A DNA stretch of 16,381 bases from Candidatus Rifleibacteriota bacterium (GTDB lineage Bacteria; UBP17; UBA6191; JACPRK01), in assembly GCA_016213865.1 (NCBI GenBank), contig JACQZL010000227.1:1-16381 (forward strand), given 5' to 3'. The first letter of the stretch is position 1; the number at the start of each line of letters is the position of its first letter. Shown in pieces: positions 6,339-13,242 of the stretch. The notes beneath the pieces were generated by a model. That model was not told the DNA's origin and ran no database searches. It saw only the letters and a program-made list of their open reading frames with translations. Both the position numbers and the translations under genes were made by a program.

Positions 6339-7438
6339 AACCCCTTTCGATACCGCCCGGCGCGCCGATCCTGGTTCGCAGCCCCAACTGGGTCGGGGAT
6401 GCCGTGATGGCGATGCCGTTTTATGACGCGCTGGCGCAGCTCTTCCCCGATTCTCCGATCACGGTCGCCGCGCGACCTCATGCCGCGGATATCGCCAGGC
6501 TGGACCGCGGGGTGCAAGTGCTGGAGCAGGACGATCGGGGCCGCGACTCGGGCGTGACCGGGCGGCTCAGGCTGGCCACGGAGCTCCGGCGGATGCGCTT
6601 CAAGGCCGTTTTTCTGCTGCCGCACTCGTTCTCGTCGGCGCTGCTCCCGTTCCTGGCGAGGATTCCCATCCGCGTCGGGTACTCGAGGGACGCTCGCGGG
6701 TTGTTCCTGACGCACGGGGTCCGCTGGTCGGCCGCGGCCCGGGCGATGCATCGGACCGACGCCTATCTGCACCTCCTGACCGCCGTGGGGCTGCAGCCCG
6801 CGCGGCCGCCGATCGCCCGGTACGAGGTTCGCACCGAGGAACGCCGGGAGGTGGCCCACTTGCTGGCGGGCGCGGCCGTCGAAGGCCGGGAACGGCTGAT
6901 CGCAGTGGCACCCGGCGCGATGGGGGTAGCCCGCAGGTGGCCGGCCGAACGATTCGCCGGGGTGGGGGTCAGGCTCGCCAAGCGATTCGATGCGCGGCTC
7001 CTCCTCCTGGGCGGTCCGGCCGATCGTCCGCTCTGTGACGCGGTCGAGCGAGCAGCGGGTGGCTTGACCGTGAACCTGGCGGGCCGCACTCCGCTGGCGC
7101 TCCTTCCCGCGCTCATCGACCGGTGCTCTCTGCTGGTCGCCAACGATTCCGGCGCCTCGCACGTGGCATCCTTGACGCAGACTCCGACGATCGTGCTGCA
7201 GGGGGCTGGCGACGAGTCGATCACCCGGCAGCGGGGCGCCCACATTCATCTGATCAGAAAGCCGATGGGGTGCGCTCCTTGCGTCAAGAACGTCTGCGCC
7301 CGCGGCGACCAGGCGTGCCTGATTTCGATCGACGTGGACGACGTGCTGGCCCTGGCCGAGTATCTGCTGGCGCCCGGCCAGGCCCCGGCGTCCGGCGGCC
7401 AGTGCGAGGAGCGCCGCAAGAAGCCGTCTCGAGCCTGA
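6335..7438 (+). CDS. waaF: ADP-heptose:LPS heptosyltransferase II (GT9)
   Basis: The enzyme adds L-glycero-D-manno-heptose to the growing inner core. The N-terminal signature VRSPNWVGDAVMAMPFYDAL (residues 13-32) is the WaaF-type form of the GT9 acceptor-domain motif. Mid-protein is VAPGAMGVARRWPAERFA, the donor-site motif, then LLLLGGPADRPLC, and NDSGASHVASLTQTPTIVL in place of the more usual DSGPMHLA. The C-terminus carries a Cys cluster (GCAPCVKNVCARGDQACLI), as in many WaaF proteins. Length, 367 residues, is normal. The ATGA overlap with waaA indicates coupling. It is the only intact heptosyltransferase in the window, because the other GT9 carries a stop codon; whether it is WaaF or serves both heptose additions cannot be told from sequence. 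Confidence 0.92.
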   Translation: MKPLSIPPGAPILVRSPNWVGDAVMAMPFYDALAQLFPDSPITVAARPHAADIARLDRGVQVLEQDDRGRDSGVTGRLRLATELRRMRFKAVFLLPHSFSSALLPFLARIPIRVGYSRDARGLFLTHGVRWSAAARAMHRTDAYLHLLTAVGLQPARPPIARYEVRTEERREVAHLLAGAAVEGRERLIAVAPGAMGVARRWPAERFAGVGVRLAKRFDARLLLLGGPADRPLCDAVERAAGGLTVNLAGRTPLALLPALIDRCSLLVANDSGASHVASLTQTPTIVLQGAGDESITRQRGAHIHLIRKPMGCAPCVKNVCARGDQACLISIDVDDVLALAEYLLAPGQAPASGGQCEERRKKPSRA

Positions 7439-7503
7439 AGGAAGGGAGCCGGCCGGGTCAACCTTGCTCTGCCTTCTGCAGCGGGAAGCAGGAGTCGCGC
7501 AAG

Positions 7504-7942
7504 GTGGTAGACTCGATCGCCGTGAAGGACAGTGAGCGCTTGGTCCGGTTGAGGTCGCTTGCAGCGGAACCCGATCCTGCCCGCAAGAGGCTGCTCGCGC
7601 TGGGTGTCCTCACCGATCGCCTCCTCGAAGACGGTCTCGAGCCCATCCTGGTCGGTGGAGCCGCCCTGGAGTTCTACACGGCTGGAGGCTACACGACGAA
7701 GGACGTCGATCTCGCCTTGCCGACCTGCCCCGAAGTCGATGCCGCCTTTGCCGATCTCGGCTTCTCGAAGGAAGGCCGCTACTGGTTCCACGAGGAACTG
7801 GATCTGCTCTTCGAGGCGCCTGCTCCGGCTGGCGCTGCTCTACTCGGACAGACTGGACTGGGAGTATCTTCGCTGCCGGACTGCCGAGATTCCGGCCGGG
7901 GCGCAAGCCCTCTCGGAGTTGGAGCGGGAGGCGATGGTGTGA
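7504..7942 (+). pseudogene. Nucleotidyltransferase-fold protein, internal deletion with frameshift
   Basis: The first part, in the frame of 7504, has the minimal nucleotidyltransferase start: EPILVGGAALEFYT, then GYTTKDVDLALP with the metal-binding DVD, then EVDAAFADLGFSKEGRYW and FHEELDLLFEAP. After about 7820 this frame turns into low-complexity Gly/Ser sequence. The +1 frame, however, reads LLRLALLYSDRLDWEYLR, then ELEREAMV and stop at 7942, which looks like the natural C-terminus of this type of protein. The middle (probably some 50-70 codons) seems lost with a frame change. The start is uncertain: GTG 7504 has AGGAG nine bases upstream, GTG 7522 is an alternative. The 65-bp gap after waaF and unrelated function suggest it is not part of the LPS pathway. 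Family members are found in toxin-antitoxin-like or housekeeping contexts; no role is claimed. Confidence 0.65.
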
Positions 7943-8154
7943 TCTCGTACGACAAGTTCGTCGCAGAGGTGAAGCGTCGCAGAAAGCAGCGTTGGGTCGA
8001 GATACTGACCAGCGAACCCCCGGGCCGGGCCCCGGGGCGCCGCCCGAGGGACGAGACCCAGGAGCGCCTCCTGCTGGAGCTGGATCGGGCGCGACTTTCG
8101 AAGCGCCGCCTGACGGAGACAACCGGTGTCCGCCGCGACAAGGCGGCGTCGTGA
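7939..8154 (+). CDS. Small hypothetical protein coupled to the nucleotidyltransferase
   Basis: The GTG at 7939 overlaps the restored stop of the nucleotidyltransferase (GTGA), an arrangement typical of translationally coupled pairs. The 71-residue product is very basic and probably helical: ISYDKFVAEVKRRRKQRW, a Pro/Arg-rich linker (PPGRAPGRRPRDE), then RLLLELDRARLSKRRL. I recognise no domain. Part of it overlaps a GC-rich stretch (8024-8045), and its 3' end forms the left arm of a hairpin. It may be a genuine small partner gene or the decayed remainder of a larger one. Confidence 0.45.
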   Translation: MISYDKFVAEVKRRRKQRWVEILTSEPPGRAPGRRPRDETQERLLLELDRARLSKRRLTETTGVRRDKAAS

Positions 8155-8174
8155 GCCGGACCCACGACGCCGCC
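8142..8174. terminator. Perfect 12-bp hairpin between convergent units
   Basis: GGCGGCGTCGTG (8142-8153) and CACGACGCCGCC (8163-8174) are exact reverse complements around a 9-base loop. It overlaps the end of the + strand small ORF and lies 39 bp beyond the - strand FG-GAP gene stop. There is no T-run on either side, so it is a factor-assisted or bidirectional terminator candidate rather than a classical intrinsic one. Confidence 0.55.
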
Positions 8175-8212
8175 AATGGAAATCGCCAAGGGCGTCAGGT
8201 ACCCCTCGAGGC

Positions 8213-10519
8213 TTACTGGGTAATCGGGATATCACCAGCAGCCATCGGGAACTGGCTCACAGTCTCGATGCCGCTGCCGGAGTTACTGATATGCCAGTTC
8301 CCATCGGAAGGCCGATAGAAGGCGCGGTCCGTCTTCCCATCCAGGTCGTAGTCCGCGGGAACGGGGATATCGCCACTGGTGCCGTACCTCACGAGGATGA
8401 TGGCCCCGGTGGACCCCTGGATGCGCCAGTCCCCATTGTTCGGCCGGAAGACGGCAAGGTCCGTCTTCCCATCCCCGTCGAAATCTCCGTGGACTGGCAT
8501 ATCACCGTTGGCGCCCAAGGGGACGGCCCTGTCGGCCCCGGTGGACTCCAGGATGTACCAGGTGCCATTGGACGGCCGCCAGATGGCGAGGTCAGCCTTC
8601 CCATCCCCGTCGAAATCTCCGCGAACGGGGAGGTCGCCGCTGATGCCAAACTCCTTGCTGGTGCTGGGCCCCGTGGTCTTCTGGAGGTACCAGTTTCCGT
8701 TGGACGGCCGCCAGACGACGAGGTCAGCCCTGCCATCCCCGTCGAAGTCTCCGCGAACGGGGAGGTCGCCATCGGCGCCAAACTGGGTGATGAGCTCGGC
8801 TCCGGTGGAGTTCCTCACATACCAGGTCCCATTGGACGGCCGCCAGACGGCGAGGTCCGTCTTCCCATCCCCGTCGTAGTCCTGGGCGACGGGCACATCG
8901 CCGGTGGTCCCATACTGAACCGTGAAGGGAACGCCTGACGCCGGGCTGATCTGCCAGGTCGCGTCGACCACGGGGTGAAAAAACGCGAGGTCGGTCAGGT
9001 CCCCGCCGGCGAAGGTGATGTTCTGCTGGGGCAGAGGCGGGGTTCCCTTGCTGATCGGGAACGGGGCGAGCCGCCCGACGAGCTGGCCTGTGCCACCTGG
9101 CACCGGACCTGTCCCGTTCCACAGGAAGGGCAGGTCCTCGAAGTTCATGCCAGGCACCGGGTTGCCGATGATCTGCTCCGGGCCGATGTACTCGAAGAAG
9201 GGGGCCGAGTACGTCCCGGCTACCACCCCGTTCTCCAGAGGGACCGTGTTGTAGCCGTCAACCCACACGTGCAGATAGCTTGCCACCATTGGGTTTCCGG
9301 GGGTCAACCCTGGTGGGACCCAACGGTTGGCCGGTCTGAAGCGCCAGCGTCCGGGCTGCCGGCGGGTCAGCGGATCCGTGAAGGGCTGCGGACCGAGCGT
9401 GGGATCGAAGAAGTCCCACGGGAGCGAGTCGATCTTGTCCCCGGTGGTCGGATCGAAGTGGGTCCCGGCACACTTGAGATGCCGTGATGGGTCGGTGGTC
9501 CACCCTTCGAAGACCGTTCGCAACCCACACTCCTCGAACCCCCCAGGGCAGGCGCCGGCCACGAAAGGTCCGGTTTCGATGATGTTGACGTCGATGGCCA
9601 GGTAAACAGGGAAGGTGCCGGGGGCCGTGAAGATGGCCAGGTCCGCGCCGAGCGAAGAGGCGCAAATGTACGTTCCCTCGGCGCCGTTCGCCGGCCACGG
9701 GCCCGCGGTGGGTTCCGGACCGTCCTTTACCGTGATGCCGGAGAAGTCAACGAAATCACCCAGCTCGAAGGGCACCATCTTCCTGGGGTCCGGATCGCCG
9801 GGCTGCAGGTCGGGCACGGCCTTGAAGGTCCGGGCCCCGGGCTGCGCGCCACCGTCGAGGGGCGGCCGGTTGCCAAGGGGGCACAGAGGGTCGATTGCGG
9901 GCGGAGCGACCCGCGGGATGCACATCGGGCACGCTGACCGCGCCCGGACCGTCGGGTTGTCCTCGTCGATCGAGAAGCGGGGGTCCGGCGAGGTGACCCG
10001 GCCGTACCTCCCGATCGGGTCGTTGATCCGCACCCGGACCCCGCTGGTGGGATCGTTGAGCTTGCCGCCCACGCGGAGCTCGCCCGTGGTGTAGTCGATG
10101 TAGTTGATGTAGCCCTGTCCGCCGGCCAGGGCATCCCAGGAGATGGACAGGGTCCCGGCGATCATCCGATTGCCGACTCGATTCCCGAAGATCGAAGCCT
10201 GGTAGGTGGTGAGCGGCTTGGGGGTATCCTCCATTGCCAGGCCGGTCTGCGTGGGGCCGTACGGGGCCGGAGCCTGCGTGAACAACTGCTGCCATGTCAG
10301 GGCGCTCGTCGGCAAGAGCACGATGATGTTCCGGGGCACGATGACCACCTGGCCGTTGACCGTGATCGTCCCTCCGGCCAGGATGTCGCCCGGCGGGTTC
10401 AGGGTGCACTGGTCGATGAACCCGGTGATGGCAAACTGGGAAATGGGCTTCAGCGGGGTCTGCGCCATCGTGGGGCTGCAAAGCAGCAGTGCCACGAACA
10501 TCAGGAGCAGAATCCGCAT
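8213..10519 (-). CDS. Exported protein with unknown Cys-containing N-terminal region and five FG-GAP repeats
   Basis: The start at 10519 is chosen because AAGGAG sits seven bases upstream and the product then opens with a clean signal peptide, [20 protein letters not shown]. An ATG five codons earlier (10534) is possible. Of 768 residues, about 25-500 form a region I cannot assign. It contains [20 protein letters not shown] followed by a CPMC pair (Cys197, Cys200) and further scattered cysteines, with no CxxCH haem site. Residues about 530-765 hold five FG-GAP/VCBS-type repeats of exactly 44 residues, each with a D-x-D-x-D-G calcium-loop motif (first Asp at 547, last at 723) and [15 protein letters not shown] blades. 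The gene follows the two peroxidase fusions on the same strand, 43 bp away, so it is probably their operon partner in the periplasm or on the cell surface. Its function is unknown. Confidence 0.88.
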   Translation of the reverse strand: MRILLLMFVALLLCSPTMAQTPLKPISQFAITGFIDQCTLNPPGDILAGGTITVNGQVVIVPRNIIVLLPTSALTWQQLFTQAPAPYGPTQTGLAMEDTPKPLTTYQASIFGNRVGNRMIAGTLSISWDALAGGQGYINYIDYTTGELRVGGKLNDPTSGVRVRINDPIGRYGRVTSPDPRFSIDEDNPTVRARSACPMCIPRVAPPAIDPLCPLGNRPPLDGGAQPGARTFKAVPDLQPGDPDPRKMVPFELGDFVDFSGITVKDGPEPTAGPWPANGAEGTYICASSLGADLAIFTAPGTFPVYLAIDVNIIETGPFVAGACPGGFEECGLRTVFEGWTTDPSRHLKCAGTHFDPTTGDKIDSLPWDFFDPTLGPQPFTDPLTRRQPGRWRFRPANRWVPPGLTPGNPMVASYLHVWVDGYNTVPLENGVVAGTYSAPFFEYIGPEQIIGNPVPGMNFEDLPFLWNGTGPVPGGTGQLVGRLAPFPISKGTPPLPQQNITFAGGDLTDLAFFHPVVDATWQISPASGVPFTVQYGTTGDVPVAQDYDGDGKTDLAVWRPSNGTWYVRNSTGAELITQFGADGDLPVRGDFDGDGRADLVVWRPSNGNWYLQKTTGPSTSKEFGISGDLPVRGDFDGDGKADLAIWRPSNGTWYILESTGADRAVPLGANGDMPVHGDFDGDGKTDLAVFRPNNGDWRIQGSTGAIILVRYGTSGDIPVPADYDLDGKTDRAFYRPSDGNWHISNSGSGIETVSQFPMAAGDIPITQ
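8270..8935 (-). repeat. Coding tandem repeats, exact 132-bp period (five FG-GAP units)
   Basis: The Asp codon opening each D-x-D-x-D-G loop falls at 8881, 8749, 8617, 8485 and 8353, so every unit is exactly 132 bp. Units share long near-identical DNA blocks such as GGACGGCCGCCAGA and CCATCCCCGTCGAAATCTCC. The arrangement suggests recent unequal-crossover growth within the gene. Confidence 0.85.
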
Positions 10520-10562
10520 CGAGTTCTCCTTCATGGAACTTCCTTTCCGGCATCGGCCGGGT

Positions 10563-13160
10563 TCATGGGACGTTGGTACCCTTGGGCTCGGGAAATGGCT
10601 GGTCCGAAGGCAGCAAGAAAGCCCGGCGTTCGAGGTCCTGCAGGTGCTGATTCACCGGCACATCGGTCAAGGCTCCCCACGGCTCCTGGACCTGGACCCC
10701 GTCCGAGGAGCGCAGGACGTACCAGGTCCCTCTGGAGGGCCTAAAGACCGCACAGTCGGCCCTTCCGTCCCCATCGAGATCGCAGGCAATCGGAACATCG
10801 GTGGGGGCTCCCCACTGGTTCCTAGTGGTGGCCCCGGTGGAGGACCGGCGGACGAGCCAGTCTCCCGTGGCAGGCCTGAAGACCGCGAAGTCCGTTCTCC
10901 CGTCTCCGTCATAGTCGCCGGGGACGGGTTTGTCGTCGAGGTCACCCCACTGGACCGCGCTGGCCACGCCGTCGGACGAGCGGAGGACGTACCACGTCCC
11001 GTCGGAAGGCCGCCAGACGGCGACATCGGCCTTCCCGTCCCCGTCATAGTCGCCTGGAACCGGGACATCCCACTTGGGGAAGAGCGTTGCAGTCCCCCAC
11101 TGGACCGTGGTCACGCCCCCATCGGAGGAGCGGAGGAGGTACCAGATCCCGCTCTCGGGCCTCCAGACGGCAAGCTCCGCTTCTCCGTCCCCGTCATAGT
11201 CAGCTGGAACCGGGATATCGGGAACGCGAGGGATCGGGTGGAAGACATCGGCATGGGGGGTGTAGGTGACCGTTCCCCATTGACGTCGGGTCGCAACCCC
11301 ATCGGAGGAGCGGGTGACGTACCAGTTACCCTCGAAGTTCCGCCAGACCGCCCGGTCAGACCGGCCATCCCCGTCATAGTCGGCCGAGACCGGGATGTCG
11401 GTGGTAGCTCCCCATTGCCGCATGCTCGCGGTCCTGTCGCTGGAGTGGAGGGTGTACCAGGTGCCGTCGCTCGGCCGCCAGATGGCCAGATCGCTCTTCT
11501 GGTCTTGATCGAAGTCCGCGGCGACCGTGTACTTCGCACCGGTCAGGAAGGGCTGAAGGGGCGGCAACCCGGCGGAAGCCCTGCCGCCGGCACCCACGGC
11601 CGGAAGGGTCAACAAGCTATCCAGGGCCCCGGGGCCACTGGGGCCGCCGGCCAGCCACGTGGTGTTCCCAGGATGGCCATTGGGGATGAGCAGTTCCGGA
11701 TGATCGAAAGGCGCCGATTCGTTGCGGACCCGGGGGTCCGTGAGGGAAAGCAAGAAGGCCTTGAGATCGGCCTTCTCCTGAACGGTCAGACCCAGAGGAA
11801 TCTGCCTGATGCCCGGATTGGAAAAATCTCCCCCTCGATCATAGTGGTCGATTACCTGCTCCAGGCTTTCGTACTGGCCGTTGTGGAAGTAAGGCCCCGT
11901 CAGCTCGACGTTCCTCAAGCCGGGGATCTTGAACATGCCTTCGAAGGCGGAGCCGAACACTGCCTGGGCCCCGATATCCTCGGCCACGGGCCTGACGCCG
12001 ATGTTGTCCATCTGGGTGGCAGGGTTCGGGTCCGAGGCATCGGAGATGAGGGGACCGCCATGGCACTGGCGGCAATTGGCCTTGCCGTTGAAGAGGGTGA
12101 GACCGCGTATCTGCTGGGCGTTCAGGGCACCGGTGTCGAACGGGGTCTGGTCCGAGACCAGGGTGGCTTCATAGAGCTGGATCGCCAATCCCCAGAACAG
12201 TGGGAAATTCGCTTCCATCTGGGTGTAAGTCCTGCCTCCGACGACGGCGGGATCGGCCGAGTTCCACCACGAGGGGACGAAGGCCTGCTGGATGAGTGCC
12301 GTGTAACTCGTGGTCAAACCCTTGTCCGCCGAGGCCAAGGCGCCCAGGACGCTGTCCGCCGGCGAGACCTTCTGTTTCGCCAGTGGCGTCAGGGTCAGCA
12401 TCTTCTTGCCGATATCGGGCCAGGTCCGGCCGGCCCAGGACATCTCATCAGCCAGCGGGGGGCCCACCGCCTGGGAGGCCGCACTGGCGTTGGTGATGGC
12501 CACAGTCACCTGCGCCAGCGTCCCGGTCGCATTCGAGAAGAGCAGATAGGCCTCCGCGCCCGGACCTCCAGGCGTGGTGCCGTTGAAGACGTTCTTGGCT
12601 CGGCCGTCCCAGAAGTTGTTGAAGTTGAAGACGGCATTGACCGCGGGCGGCGTGTTCCTGGCCGTCACGCGGCGGGTGTTCTGGCTCGAGACCAGAAAGC
12701 CGCTCGGGTCGGTTGCCGGCGTCCAGTTGTCCACCGCGCTGCCGGGAACGACGTCCGCGAAGATGGCATTGACGCACCCCTGCGACCCCGCTATGTCATT
12801 CGTGGTAACCGGGAAATCGCCCTTTCGCATGAGGGCATTGGGCCCCCACTTCTGAAAGGTCGTGTCGGAAGGACTCGCCCTCAGTCCCGGGTCCGCCTGG
12901 TTTTTGAAACGGATGTCCGCGCCCGCCTGGTAGTGACAGCTCGCACAGGCCTGGACGCCGTCGCTTCCCACTTGCATGTCCCAGAAGAGCGCCTTGCCCA
13001 ACTTGATTGCAGCAGTCTGGTCCCGGACAAAGGTGGCGAGGCTGGGCGGCGTGGGAACCGCGACGCCCTGAAGCGACCTCGGATCGCCGGCCCATGCCGG
13101 AGCACCCAGGTACGCGACCCCCATGAGAGCGACAGCCCAATGAAGCGTTGGTCTCGACAT
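10563..13160 (-). CDS. Di-haem cytochrome c peroxidase/MauG-type domain fused to six FG-GAP repeats (paralogue 2)
   Basis: An 865-residue exported protein. A signal peptide (residues 1-24, ending PAWA) is followed by two c-type haem sites: CASCH (72-76) and CRQCH (363-367). Between and after them are family motifs KLGKALFWD (53-61), NFWDGRAKN (182-190) and [19 protein letters not shown] (410-428), ending with ALKAFL-type helix sequence near 466-474. Di-haem peroxidases of this type reduce H2O2 or oxidise protein substrates in the periplasm. The spacing between the two haem sites (about 290 residues) is about twice that of classical enzymes. After about 540 come six FG-GAP repeats with D-x-D-x-D-G loops (first Asp 549; the first reads DFDQDQK, the last DLDGDGR). 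The start is ATG 13160 with GAAAGGG upstream. It lies 82 bp after its paralogue and 43 bp before the next gene, so is probably co-transcribed with both. Confidence 0.92.
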   Translation of the reverse strand: MSRPTLHWAVALMGVAYLGAPAWAGDPRSLQGVAVPTPPSLATFVRDQTAAIKLGKALFWDMQVGSDGVQACASCHYQAGADIRFKNQADPGLRASPSDTTFQKWGPNALMRKGDFPVTTNDIAGSQGCVNAIFADVVPGSAVDNWTPATDPSGFLVSSQNTRRVTARNTPPAVNAVFNFNNFWDGRAKNVFNGTTPGGPGAEAYLLFSNATGTLAQVTVAITNASAASQAVGPPLADEMSWAGRTWPDIGKKMLTLTPLAKQKVSPADSVLGALASADKGLTTSYTALIQQAFVPSWWNSADPAVVGGRTYTQMEANFPLFWGLAIQLYEATLVSDQTPFDTGALNAQQIRGLTLFNGKANCRQCHGGPLISDASDPNPATQMDNIGVRPVAEDIGAQAVFGSAFEGMFKIPGLRNVELTGPYFHNGQYESLEQVIDHYDRGGDFSNPGIRQIPLGLTVQEKADLKAFLLSLTDPRVRNESAPFDHPELLIPNGHPGNTTWLAGGPSGPGALDSLLTLPAVGAGGRASAGLPPLQPFLTGAKYTVAADFDQDQKSDLAIWRPSDGTWYTLHSSDRTASMRQWGATTDIPVSADYDGDGRSDRAVWRNFEGNWYVTRSSDGVATRRQWGTVTYTPHADVFHPIPRVPDIPVPADYDGDGEAELAVWRPESGIWYLLRSSDGGVTTVQWGTATLFPKWDVPVPGDYDGDGKADVAVWRPSDGTWYVLRSSDGVASAVQWGDLDDKPVPGDYDGDGRTDFAVFRPATGDWLVRRSSTGATTRNQWGAPTDVPIACDLDGDGRADCAVFRPSRGTWYVLRSSDGVQVQEPWGALTDVPVNQHLQDLERRAFLLPSDQPFPEPKGTNVP
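10660..11530 (-). repeat. Coding tandem repeats, six FG-GAP units (paralogue 2)
   Basis: Six D-x-D-x-D-G loop motifs recur at intervals of about 45-60 codons, with shared DNA blocks such as GTCGGAGGAGCG-like and CCGTCCCCGTCATAGTCG. One unit (around 11200-11290) carries a longer linker with [12 protein letters not shown]. The spacing is looser than the exact 132-bp array in the downstream gene. Confidence 0.75.
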
Positions 13161-13242
13161 GATCTACCCTTTCAGGCTCCCTGGTTCACTCAGCGAATGG
13201 CGCTCGACCCGCCGGGCCGAGGCGTGGCAGTGCTTTTCCGGC

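Noticed and set aside
8024..8045. CCCGGGCC/GGCCCCGGG-rich palindrome as a regulatory site
   Set aside because: It lies inside a coding frame and is explained by GC-rich codons; no supporting context.
8270..8935. Regular repeats as a CRISPR array
   Set aside because: The period is 132 bp, in frame, and encodes calcium-loop blades; there are no unique spacers between identical short repeats.
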